The notes below the pieces were generated by a model. That model saw only the letters and a list, made by a program, of their open reading frames with translations. It did not search any database and was not told the origin of the DNA. From positions 1-29,342 of the forward strand of contig JAFAEG010000075.1 of assembly GCA_023424095.1 (NCBI GenBank): a stretch of DNA of 29,342 nt. The letters are read 5' to 3'. A program made the translations under genes and the position numbers. This DNA comes from Pseudomonadota bacterium. Its GTDB lineage: Bacteria; Pseudomonadota; Alphaproteobacteria; Sphingomonadales; Sphingomonadaceae. Below are positions 8,322 to 16,210 of this stretch, piece by piece (positions within the stretch are counted from its first letter, which is position 1; every line of letters begins with the position of its first letter).

Positions 8322-10409
8322 ATGCTGCGTCAGTACGAACTGGTCGACAAGGTTTTGGGTTATGACCCGAACGCCGACGAGGCGATGCTGAACCGCGCCT
8401 ACGTCTTCTCGATGAAGGCGCACGGCACGCAAAAGCGCGCTTCGGGCGATCCTTATTACAGCCACCCGATCGAGGTGGCCGGCATTCTCACCGATCTGCA
8501 CCTCGACGACGAGACGATCGTCACCGCCATCCTGCACGACACGATCGAGGATACGGTGGCGACGCAGGAGGAGATCCTCGCCAAGTTCGGCCCCAATGTC
8601 GCCCGCCTGGTGGATGGCGTCACCAAACTCAGCAAGATCGAGGCGCAGACCGAGACCGAGCGCTCCGCCGAGAATCTGCGCAAATTCCTGCTCGCCATGT
8701 CGGACGACATCCGCGTCCTGCTGGTGAAGCTCGCCGACCGGCTGCACAACATGCGCACGCTCCATTTCATCAAGAATGAGGACAAGCGCCGGCGCATCGC
8801 CCGCGAGACGATGGATATCTACGCGCCGCTCGCCGAGCGGATCGGCATGTACGAATTCATGACGGAGATGCAGACGCTCGCCTTCCAGCAGCTCGAGCCC
8901 GATGCGTATGAATCGATCACCAAGCGGCTCGAGCAGTTGCGCGAGGATGGCGGCGGCGACCTGATCAACCGCATCGCGCGCGGCCTCAAGGCGCATCTGG
9001 AAGCCTATGGCATCGACGCCGAGGTGAAGGGGCGCGAGAAACATCCTTATTCGATCTGGCGCAAGATGGCCGAGCGCCACATCAGCTTCGAGGCGCTGTC
9101 GGACATCATGGCGTTCCGCTGCATCGTCGACAATGTCGAGGATTGCTACCGGACCCTGGGCCTCATCCATCAGCGCTGGCCAATGGTCCCCGGCCGCTTC
9201 CGCGACTTCATCTCGACGCCCAAGCGCAACGGCTATCGCAGCGTCCACACCACCGTGATCCATGACGAACGGATGCGGATCGAGGTGCAGATCCGCACCC
9301 GCGAGATGCATGCCCAGGCCGAGCACGGCCTCGCCGCCCACTGGGCCTATAAGGAAGGCGAGATCGCCGCGACCACCGAGCACCCCTGGCTCAGCGACCT
9401 GGTCGAGATTCTCGACCATGCGCAGAGCGCCGAGGAGCTGCTCGAGCATACCCGCATGGCGATGTATCAGGATCGCATCTTCGCCTTCACGCCGAAGGGG
9501 GAATTGTTCCAGCTCCCCAAGGGCGCGACCCCGGTGGACTTCGCCTATGCCGTCCACACCCAGCTCGGCAACCAGACCGTCGGCGCGAAGATCAACGGCC
9601 GGATGGTGCCGTTGCGCACCCCGCTCGACAATGGCGATCAGGTCGAGATCCTCGTCTCCAAGGCGCAGCATCCGCAGCCCAATTGGCTGAGCTTCGTCAT
9701 CACGGGCAAGGCGCGCGCCAATATCCGCCGCTGGATCAAGTCGAAGGAACGGGTCGAGACGATCGCGCTCGGCCGCAAGATTTTCGACGAAATCCAGCAG
9801 CGCCTGCCCGCGCCCTTGGGCTGGGAGGCACTGGCCGAGGCGCTGAAGCGGCTGCATCTTCCGGACGACAATGCGCTGATGGAAGCGATCGCCACCAAAA
9901 GGATCGACGACGCGCAGGTGATGGAAGCCCTGCTTCCCGGCTCCACCGGCAAGGGCGTGAAGCCGCCGCCTCAGCGCACCGCCATCTCGATCAAGGGGCT
10001 GACCCCGGGCGTGGCCTTCACCCTGGCCGAATGCTGCCACCCCATTCCGGGTGATCGCATCGTCGGCCTCCGCCGCGAGGGCGACGCAATCGAGGTGCAC
10101 ACGATCGGCTGCGACAGCCTGGCCGACGGGCAGGATGCCGATTGGGTCGATCTGCATTGGGGCGAGGAGACGGACGGCGGCACGGCGCGGATCGTCGTCG
10201 TCATCACCCACCAGCCCGGCAGTCTCGCCGCTTTGGCCGGGGTGCTCGGCACCGCCGGCGCGAACATCGTCGGCCTCGAGCAGACCGCGCGCGACGGCAG
10301 CTTCCACACTTTCGCGCTCGATCTGGAGGTGCACGACGTCGAGCATCTGATGCGGATCATCGCCGCCTTGCGCGCCACCGATGCGGTCTCAAGCGCCGAG
10401 CGGTTGTGA
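8322..10409 (+). CDS. rsh: Bifunctional (p)ppGpp synthetase/hydrolase (RSH)
   Basis: This enzyme makes and degrades the stringent-response alarmone (p)ppGpp. At 695 aa it has the full long-RSH layout. The HD hydrolase domain (about 20-180) has metal ligands His48 and HDTIEDT (His72, Asp73). The synthetase domain (about 230-350) has GREKHPYSIWRKM and RFRDFISTPKRNGY. A TGS domain (about 385-445) begins DRIFAFTPKGELFQLPKG, a Cys-containing region (AECCHPIPGDRIVG) follows, and the C-terminal ACT domain covers about 622-692. The intact HD motif and the R-x-K-H form of the synthetase loop indicate a bifunctional enzyme, not a synthesis-only RelA. A single such gene is normal for alphaproteobacteria. 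The rfb operon starts 38 bases downstream on the same strand. Confidence 0.96.
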   Translation: MLRQYELVDKVLGYDPNADEAMLNRAYVFSMKAHGTQKRASGDPYYSHPIEVAGILTDLHLDDETIVTAILHDTIEDTVATQEEILAKFGPNVARLVDGVTKLSKIEAQTETERSAENLRKFLLAMSDDIRVLLVKLADRLHNMRTLHFIKNEDKRRRIARETMDIYAPLAERIGMYEFMTEMQTLAFQQLEPDAYESITKRLEQLREDGGGDLINRIARGLKAHLEAYGIDAEVKGREKHPYSIWRKMAERHISFEALSDIMAFRCIVDNVEDCYRTLGLIHQRWPMVPGRFRDFISTPKRNGYRSVHTTVIHDERMRIEVQIRTREMHAQAEHGLAAHWAYKEGEIAATTEHPWLSDLVEILDHAQSAEELLEHTRMAMYQDRIFAFTPKGELFQLPKGATPVDFAYAVHTQLGNQTVGAKINGRMVPLRTPLDNGDQVEILVSKAQHPQPNWLSFVITGKARANIRRWIKSKERVETIALGRKIFDEIQQRLPAPLGWEALAEALKRLHLPDDNALMEAIATKRIDDAQVMEALLPGSTGKGVKPPPQRTAISIKGLTPGVAFTLAECCHPIPGDRIVGLRREGDAIEVHTIGCDSLADGQDADWVDLHWGEETDGGTARIVVVITHQPGSLAALAGVLGTAGANIVGLEQTARDGSFHTFALDLEVHDVEHLMRIIAALRATDAVSSAERL

Positions 10410-10447
10410 TCATCGACAGCGGGAACGGCGCGGGCTAGTCGCTCTTC

Positions 10448-11329
10448 ATGCGCAAGGGGATCATTCTCGCCGGGGGGTCGGGCACGCGGCTGCATCCGGT
10501 GACCGCGGCGGTCAGCAAGCAGCTGATGCCGGTCTATGACAAGCCGATGATCTATTATCCTTTGTCGGTGCTGATGCTCGCCGGCATTCGCGAGATCCTG
10601 ATCATCACCACGCCGCACGATCAGGCCAGCTTCCAGCGCCTTCTCGGCGATGGCTCGCAATGGGGGCTGAGCTTCGAATATCGCGTGCAGGCGGAGCCGA
10701 AGGGGCTGGCCCAGGCTTTCCACATCGGCGCGGATTTCGTCGGCGGGAGCCCGAGCGCGCTGATCCTCGGCGACAATATCTTCTACGGCCACGGCCTGAC
10801 CGATCTGCTGCAAAGCGCCAATGCCCGCGAGGAGGGCGCGACCGTCTTTGCCTATCGCGTCTCCGACCCGGAAAATTACGGCGTGGTCTCGGTCGATTCC
10901 GCCGGCCGCGCCGAGACGCTGGCGGAGAAGCCCACCGAGCCGAAGTCGAACTATGCCGTCACCGGCATCTATTTCTACGACGACAAGGTCGTCGATTATG
11001 CCCACCGCATCGCCCCCAGCGCGCGCGGCGAGCTGGAGATTACCGACGTCAACCGGCTCTATCTCGAGGCCGGCAATCTCAACGTCGAGCATATGGGCGC
11101 GGGCTATGCCTGGCTCGATACCGGCACGCATGCGTCGTTGCTCGACGCGGCCCTGTTCACCCGCATCGTCGAGGAACGGCAGGGCCTCAAAATCTGCTGC
11201 CCGGAAGAAATCGCCTGGCGGATGGGCTTCATCAACGATTGGCAACTCGCCTCGCTGGCCGAGCCGCTGCGCAAGAGCGGCTATGGCAATTATCTGCTCA
11301 GCATGATGGACAAGGGCCACGGCCGGTGA
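10448..11329 (+). CDS. rfbA: Glucose-1-phosphate thymidylyltransferase
   Basis: RfbA (RmlA) joins dTTP and glucose-1-phosphate to give dTDP-glucose, the first step to dTDP-L-rhamnose. The 293-aa protein has the nucleotidyltransferase signature ILAGGSGTRLHPVT (residues 6-19), then SKQLMPVYDKPMIYYPLS, LGDNIFYG, EKPTEPKSNYAVTGIYFYD (read in order) and WLDTGTH. All are standard for RmlA. It opens a four-gene rhamnose operon in the order A-C-D-B, and its stop overlaps the start of rfbC (GTGA, 11326-11329). Confidence 0.97.
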   Translation: MRKGIILAGGSGTRLHPVTAAVSKQLMPVYDKPMIYYPLSVLMLAGIREILIITTPHDQASFQRLLGDGSQWGLSFEYRVQAEPKGLAQAFHIGADFVGGSPSALILGDNIFYGHGLTDLLQSANAREEGATVFAYRVSDPENYGVVSVDSAGRAETLAEKPTEPKSNYAVTGIYFYDDKVVDYAHRIAPSARGELEITDVNRLYLEAGNLNVEHMGAGYAWLDTGTHASLLDAALFTRIVEERQGLKICCPEEIAWRMGFINDWQLASLAEPLRKSGYGNYLLSMMDKGHGR

Positions 11330-11868
11330 AGCTGATCGACACGGCGATCCCGGACGTGAAGATCGTCGAGCCCGCGGTGTTTGGCGACGATCGCGGCTTC
11401 TTTATGGAGACGTGGAACGCGCGCGGCTTCGCCGACGCCGGCCTCTACCCGGCCTTCGTTCAGGACAATCACAGCCGTTCGGCCAAGGGCGTGCTGCGCG
11501 GGCTGCACTATCAGCTGCGCCAGCCGCAGGGGAAATTGGTGCGGGTGGTGCGCGGCGCGGTCTATGACGTGGCCGTCGATATCCGCCGGGGCTCGGCGAG
11601 CTTCGGCCATTGGGTCGGGGTCGAGCTGAGCGAAACCAACAAGCGCATGCTCTGGGTCCCGCCCGGCTTCGCGCACGGCTTCCTGACGCTCGAGGACGGC
11701 ACCGAATTCCTCTACAAATGCACCGATTTCTACGCGCCGGAGCATGAGCGCAGCCTGCTCTGGTCCGACCCGGCGATCGGCATCGACTGGCCTTTGGATG
11801 GCGCCGCGCCGTTGCTGTCGGGCAAGGACGCCGCCGCCGCGCCGCTCACCGAGGCGGAGCTGCCGTGA
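11326..11868 (+). CDS. rfbC: dTDP-4-dehydrorhamnose 3,5-epimerase
   Basis: RfbC (RmlC) epimerises C3 and C5 of dTDP-4-keto-6-deoxyglucose. The 180-aa cupin protein shows GDDRGFFMETWN, QDNHSRSAKGVLRGLHYQ (probable catalytic His61), GKLVRVVRGAVYDVAVDIR (read in order) and VPPGFAHGFLTLED. I chose the GTG at 11326: homology begins at once (KLIDTAIPDVKIVEP) and it overlaps the rfbA stop as GTGA, indicating translational coupling. The same frame is open far upstream inside rfbA, but that part is a shadow. The next gene overlaps in the same GTGA way. Confidence 0.96.
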   Translation: MKLIDTAIPDVKIVEPAVFGDDRGFFMETWNARGFADAGLYPAFVQDNHSRSAKGVLRGLHYQLRQPQGKLVRVVRGAVYDVAVDIRRGSASFGHWVGVELSETNKRMLWVPPGFAHGFLTLEDGTEFLYKCTDFYAPEHERSLLWSDPAIGIDWPLDGAAPLLSGKDAAAAPLTEAELP

Positions 11869-12746
11869 AGGCGCTGATCTTTGGGGCGGGCGGACAGGTC
11901 GGCCGCGCTTTGGCCGCGACGGCTCCTGGAGGCACCGAAATCGTCGTCTTGGACCGTGCGGATTGCGACGTCACCGATCGCAACGCCGTCACCGCCGCCA
12001 TTCGCGCCGCGCGGGCGGACCTGGTCTTCAACGCTGCCGCCTACACCGCCGTGGACAAGGCCGAGAGCGAGCCTGAGCGGGCGGCGATGCTGAATGCCGT
12101 CGCCCCCGGCTGGATCGCCTCGGCGGCGCGCGACGCCAGCGCGCGCTTCGTCCACGTCTCCACCGATTTCGTCTTCGGCGGCAGCTCTGGGCGGCCCTAT
12201 CGGCCCGATCACCCAACCCGGCCGCTGAGCGTTTATGGCCGCACCAAGCGCGACGGCGAGGCGGCGGTGCTGGCCGCCGACCCCGACGCTTTGATCGTCC
12301 GCACCGCCTGGGTCCACGACGCGAACGGCGCCAATTTCGTCCGCACCATGCTGCGGCTGATGGCCGAGCGCGACCAACTGGGCATCGTCGCGGATCAGCT
12401 CGGCACGCCGACGCATGCGCCCTCGCTCGCCCGCGCGTTCTGGGCGCTCGCCGCGAAAGGCGCGGCCGGCCTTCACCACTTCACCGATGCCGGGATCGCA
12501 AGCTGGTACGATTTCGCCGTCGCCATCCAGGAGGAAGCGCTCGCGCTCGGCCTGCTGGAGCGGGCCAGCGTGATCGCGCCGATCGCCACCGCCGACTATC
12601 CGACCCCAGCCACCCGCCCCGGCTGTGTCATCCTAGACAAGAGCGCGACCTGGGCCTTGCTCGACCGCCCGCCGCCGCACTGGCGCGCCACGCTCCGCAC
12701 CTGCCTCAGCGAAATCGCGCGCCAAGGGACTGCCCAAAATGGCTAA
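11865..12746 (+). CDS. rfbD: dTDP-4-dehydrorhamnose reductase
   Basis: RfbD (RmlD) reduces dTDP-4-keto-L-rhamnose with NAD(P)H, the final step to dTDP-L-rhamnose. The 293-aa short-chain dehydrogenase begins KALIFGAGGQVGRAL (Rossmann loop, residues 2-16). It has VFNAAAYTAVDKAE (55-67), HVSTDFVFGG and the YGRTK catalytic pair Tyr124/Lys128. The GTG start at 11865 overlaps the rfbC stop. The 3' end overlaps rfbB by eight bases. Confidence 0.95.
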   Translation: MKALIFGAGGQVGRALAATAPGGTEIVVLDRADCDVTDRNAVTAAIRAARADLVFNAAAYTAVDKAESEPERAAMLNAVAPGWIASAARDASARFVHVSTDFVFGGSSGRPYRPDHPTRPLSVYGRTKRDGEAAVLAADPDALIVRTAWVHDANGANFVRTMLRLMAERDQLGIVADQLGTPTHAPSLARAFWALAAKGAAGLHHFTDAGIASWYDFAVAIQEEALALGLLERASVIAPIATADYPTPATRPGCVILDKSATWALLDRPPPHWRATLRTCLSEIARQGTAQNG

Positions 12747-13773
12747 TCTGCTCATCACCGGCGGCGCCGGCTTCATCGGCACCAACTTCGTCCATTATTG
12801 GGCGGCGCAGCACCCGGGCGACAGCCTGACCGTGCTCGACGCGCTGACCTATGCCGGCAATCGCTCGAACCTCGACGGCGTCGCGCATGACTTCGTGCAG
12901 GGCGACATCAACGACACGGACCTCGTCGAGCGCCTCCTTGCCGAGCGCGATATCGACACGATCGTCCATTTCGCCGCAGAGAGCCACGTCGACCGCTCGA
13001 TCAGCGGCCCCGACGCGTTCATCACCGCTAACGTCAACGGCACGCACAGCCTGCTGAAGGCCGCCCGCACCGCCTGGCTCGACACCGGCTCCGGCCGCCC
13101 GCACCGCTTCCACCATATCTCGACCGACGAAGTGTACGGCAGCCTCGGTGCGGACGATCCCGCTTTCAGCGAGACGACGCCCTACGCGCCCAATTCGCCT
13201 TACGCCGCCTCGAAGGCCGCATCGGACCATCTCGTCCGCGCCTATCACCAGACCTTGGGCCTGCAGACGACAGTCACGAACTGCTCGAACAATTACGGGC
13301 CGTATCAATATCCGGAGAAATTGATTCCGCTCTTCATCCGCAACTGCCTGACCGGCGTGGCATTGCCGATCTACGGCGACGGCATGAATGTGCGCGACTG
13401 GCTGTTCGTGGATGATCATTGCCGCGGCATCGAACTGGCGCTGGCCAAGGGGCGGCCCGGCGAGACCTACAATATCGGCGGCGGTGAGGAATTGCCCAAT
13501 CTGGCGCTGATCGACACTCTGTGCGCGGCGGTGGACCAGGCGTTTACGGACGATTCGTCGCTGGCAGCGCGCTTCCCCAGCGCGCCGGCGGCGCGGGGCG
13601 AAAAATCGGCGAGCCTCAAGAGCTTTGTCACCGACCGGCTGGGCCACGACCGCCGCTATGCGATCGATCACGCCAAGGCGCATCGCGAGCTCGGCTATGA
13701 CGCGGAGACGCGCTTCGCCGAGGGTCTTGCGGCCACCATCGCCTGGTATCTGGAGCGCCCAGGTTTCGCCTGA
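12739..13773 (+). CDS. rfbB: dTDP-glucose 4,6-dehydratase
   Basis: RfbB (RmlB) converts dTDP-glucose to dTDP-4-keto-6-deoxyglucose using bound NAD. The 344-aa protein has the GGAGFIGTNF nucleotide loop (8-17), FAAESHVDRSI (78-88), STDEVYG with the catalytic Thr129-Asp130-Glu131, and Tyr155/Lys159 in SPYAASKAA. NNYGPYQYPEKLIPL and GDGMNVRDWLFVDDH are also typical of RmlB. It is last in the A-C-D-B operon; a hairpin terminator overlaps its stop codon. Confidence 0.97.
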   Translation: MANLLITGGAGFIGTNFVHYWAAQHPGDSLTVLDALTYAGNRSNLDGVAHDFVQGDINDTDLVERLLAERDIDTIVHFAAESHVDRSISGPDAFITANVNGTHSLLKAARTAWLDTGSGRPHRFHHISTDEVYGSLGADDPAFSETTPYAPNSPYAASKAASDHLVRAYHQTLGLQTTVTNCSNNYGPYQYPEKLIPLFIRNCLTGVALPIYGDGMNVRDWLFVDDHCRGIELALAKGRPGETYNIGGGEELPNLALIDTLCAAVDQAFTDDSSLAARFPSAPAARGEKSASLKSFVTDRLGHDRRYAIDHAKAHRELGYDAETRFAEGLAATIAWYLERPGFA

Positions 13774-13785
13774 GCGCTCCATTTT
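13752..13785 (+). terminator. Intrinsic terminator overlapping the rfbB stop
   Basis: GGAGCGC (13752-13758) pairs with GCGCTCC (13774-13780). Inside, CAGG (13760-13763) pairs with CCTG (13769-13772) around a TTTCG loop, with one mismatch between the two stems. ATTTTC follows. The rfbB stop (13771-13773) lies within the hairpin. It would end the rhamnose operon before the convergent gene. Confidence 0.75.
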
Positions 13786-13794
13786 CGTCCGTGC

Positions 13795-15321
13795 TTAGGG
13801 AGCCGGATTGACCCGGAAAATCTCGCCGTCGAAGTCGACGATGTAGAGATTGTTCGACTGATCCACGCCGAAGCTGGAGATGTTGTTGATCGTCCCGCCG
13901 CCGACCGGCGCGAACGCGGTCTTGCGCAGCGTGAAGGCCGTGCTCGGGATCGTCGTGCCGAGCACCGCCTGGGTGATGCGGATCGACCAGATGTTGGCGT
14001 TCACATAATCGCCGAAGAAATAATGGCCGTTCAGCGATTCGACCGGGCCGCGATAGACATAGCCGCCGGTGATGCTGTTGCCTTCACGCTCGCCCGTGCC
14101 ATGCGAATATTCGGTGATGGGCGAGGTGACGCCGGCGGGCGGCGTGCCGGTGAAGGTGGCCGTGCCTTCCAGGAAGCGCCAGCCGAAATTGGAGCCGCCG
14201 GGCGTCGGCAGCATCAAATTGACCTCTTCGCGCGCGCCCTGGCCGACGTCGCCGATCCAAAGGTTGCCGGTCGCGGTGTCGATGCTGGCGCGATAGGGAT
14301 TGCGCAGGCCATAGGCCCAGACTTCCGGCGCGCCGCCCGTGGTCGCGAACGGATTACCCGCCGGGATCGCATAGTCGCGATTCGGATCGGCCGGGAAGGC
14401 GTCGGTCGCGACGTCGATGCGCAGGATCTTGCCCAGCAGCACGTCCTTGTTTTGCGCATTGTTGGCCGGATCGCCCGAGCCGCCGCCGTCGCCGGTGGCG
14501 ACGTAGAGGAAGCCGTCATTGCCGAAGCCGATCCAGCCGCCATTGTGATTGTCCTGGCCCGGATGCGGGATGGTCAGGATCAGATCGGCGGTCGCCGGAT
14601 TGCCGAGGTCCAATTGCCCGGCGAAGGTGGAATAGCGGCGCACCTCGATGTCCCCGGCGAGGTTCGTCAGGAAGATGTAGAAGATGCCGCTGGTCGCGTA
14701 ATCCGGCGCGGTGGCGAAGCCGAGCAGGCCGCGTTCACCGGTCGTCGTGGTCTGGCCGGTCACGTCGAGGAAGGTCGTGGTGGCGCCGTTCGACGGGTTC
14801 AGCAGGGCGATTCGCCCGGCCCGCTCGACGACGAAGACGCGGCCACTGCCGTCCGGCAGCGGGGCTAGGAAGACGGGCTGGTTGAAGCCGGTGCCGACGC
14901 GGTTCACGACGAAATTGTCCGGCCCGACATTGGTCACCGTGATCGCGACGTTCAGCGCGCGGGAATCCTTGCCGTCGCTGACCGCGACCTGGACGTTATA
15001 GACATTGTCCGCGCCGGCATCGGCCGGTCCCTCGAAGTCGGGCGGAGTGGCGAAGGTCACCGCCCCGGTGTTGGAAATGCGGAAGCGCGGCGCGTCGGGG
15101 CCGCCCGAGATGGTATAGGTGAGCGCATCGCCGTCCGCGTCGGTGGCGACGACCTGATAGACGGTGCCGGCGCTGTTCTCCGGCACGCTCGCGGTCGCCG
15201 GCGAGGTGATCTGCGGCGCATTGTTGTTCGCGGGCGGAGGGGTGCCGCCCCCGCCGCCGCCACAGGCGGTGATCAGGGTCAAAGAGGAAGCGGCGATCAG
15301 AAAGCGAGCTGGACGAAACAT
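13795..15321 (-). CDS. Lipoprotein with cadherin-like domain and glucose/sorbosone dehydrogenase-type propeller
   Basis: This 508-aa secreted lipoprotein has the signal FLIAASSLTLITAC (lipid Cys20) followed by a run of six glycines and a Pro/Asn linker. Residues about 37-132 look like one cadherin-type repeat (APQITSPATASVPENSAG, then VVATDADGDALTYTISGG and VYNVQVAVSDGKDS). Residues about 136-506 match the glucose/sorbosone dehydrogenase (GSDH/YliI) propeller: LAPLPDGSGRVFVVERAG, ERGLLGFATAPDY, HNGGWIGFGNDGFLYVATGDGG (read in order), LGKILRIDV, YGLRNPYRASID and GDVGQGAREEVN. Some family members oxidise sugars with PQQ; many are uncharacterised. It is reverse to the polysaccharide genes around it. 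A role in sugar oxidation or surface-glycan binding is inference. Confidence 0.85.
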   Translation of the reverse strand: MFRPARFLIAASSLTLITACGGGGGGTPPPANNNAPQITSPATASVPENSAGTVYQVVATDADGDALTYTISGGPDAPRFRISNTGAVTFATPPDFEGPADAGADNVYNVQVAVSDGKDSRALNVAITVTNVGPDNFVVNRVGTGFNQPVFLAPLPDGSGRVFVVERAGRIALLNPSNGATTTFLDVTGQTTTTGERGLLGFATAPDYATSGIFYIFLTNLAGDIEVRRYSTFAGQLDLGNPATADLILTIPHPGQDNHNGGWIGFGNDGFLYVATGDGGGSGDPANNAQNKDVLLGKILRIDVATDAFPADPNRDYAIPAGNPFATTGGAPEVWAYGLRNPYRASIDTATGNLWIGDVGQGAREEVNLMLPTPGGSNFGWRFLEGTATFTGTPPAGVTSPITEYSHGTGEREGNSITGGYVYRGPVESLNGHYFFGDYVNANIWSIRITQAVLGTTIPSTAFTLRKTAFAPVGGGTINNISSFGVDQSNNLYIVDFDGEIFRVNPAP

Positions 15322-15371
15322 TCGGTACCTACTCAGGGCTGCAAAGGGGCGGGGGCGAAGCGGTCTGCCGA

Positions 15372-15398
15372 CCTAAAGGGTTCACTTAGAGGTTTAGG
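15372..15398. promoter_or_regulatory. Inverted repeat upstream of tryptophan dioxygenase gene
   Basis: CCTAAA (15372-15377) and TTTAGG (15393-15398) form an inverted repeat. The arm centres are 21 bases apart, about two helical turns, and the right arm ends 17 bases before the kynA ATG. It lies in the 94-base divergent gap between the lipoprotein gene and kynA and could be an operator. No confident promoter is seen with it. Confidence 0.35.
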
Positions 15399-15415
15399 CG
15401 GGCCATGCTAGAAAA

Positions 15416-16210
15416 ATGAGCACGTCCCATGACATCACCTATGGCGGTTACCTGGCGCTGAACGAACTGCTGGACGCCCAGCATCCGATTTCCGATCAGC
15501 ATGATGAGCTGTTGTTCATCATCATTCACCAGACCAAGGAATTGTGGCTGAAGCAGGCGATCGCCGAGCTGCTGCAGGCCCGCGCCCTCGTCGCCGACGA
15601 CCGGCTGATCGAGGTGCACAAGATCTTGAGTCGGGTGTCGCGCATCCAGGCGGTGATGACCCTGTCATGGGATGTGCTGGCGACGATGACTCCGGCGGAC
15701 TACCTCAAATTCCGTGGCGTGCTGGGGACGTCGAGCGGCTTCCAGTCCGCGCAATTCCGCCTGTTCGAATTCCTGCTCGGGCTGAAGGATGGCGGCCACC
15801 TGAAATATCAGGATGAAGGCTCGCCGCCGCGCGAAGCGCTCGAGCAGGCGCTCGCGACGCCCAGCCTGTGGGATGAGGCGAATCTCGCGCTGCACCGCGC
15901 ATTTCCGCTGCCGGACCATGTCGTCAACCGCGAGTGGTCGCAGCCCTATCAGCCCGATCCTGCGGTGGAGGCGGCCTGGACCGAAGTCTATCGCGCCCCC
16001 GAAACTCACTGGAAATATTATCAGCTCGCCGAGAAACTGGTCGATATCGACGATGCGCTCGCGACCTGGCGGCACAAGCATGTCGTCACCGTCTCGCGGA
16101 TCATCGGCTCGAAGCGCGGCACCGGCGGGACGGCCGGTGTCCCTTACCTAGAATCCACCCTCTCCCGCCGGGCCTTTCCCGAATTGTGGAGCCTGAGGAC
16201 GAAGCTGTGA
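15416..16210 (+). CDS. kynA: Tryptophan 2,3-dioxygenase
   Basis: This heme enzyme opens the indole ring of L-tryptophan to give N-formylkynurenine, the first step of the kynurenine pathway. The 264-aa protein has the family signatures TYGGYLALNELLDAQHP, FIIIHQTKELWLK (His38), YLKFRGVLGTSSGFQSAQFR (read in order; Arg100) and WRHKHVVTVSRIIGSKRGTGGT (read in order), in which His222 is the expected heme ligand. It is complete. No other kynurenine-pathway gene is in the window. Its stop overlaps the GTG start of the mannose-1-phosphate guanylyltransferase gene, an unexpected partner. Confidence 0.95.
   Translation: MSTSHDITYGGYLALNELLDAQHPISDQHDELLFIIIHQTKELWLKQAIAELLQARALVADDRLIEVHKILSRVSRIQAVMTLSWDVLATMTPADYLKFRGVLGTSSGFQSAQFRLFEFLLGLKDGGHLKYQDEGSPPREALEQALATPSLWDEANLALHRAFPLPDHVVNREWSQPYQPDPAVEAAWTEVYRAPETHWKYYQLAEKLVDIDDALATWRHKHVVTVSRIIGSKRGTGGTAGVPYLESTLSRRAFPELWSLRTKL

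Noticed and set aside
8313..10346. A 677-codon minus-strand open frame opposite rsh
   Set aside because: It lies almost exactly over the RSH gene, has shadow-like composition rich in Val, Asp, His and Arg, and has no domain I can recognise.
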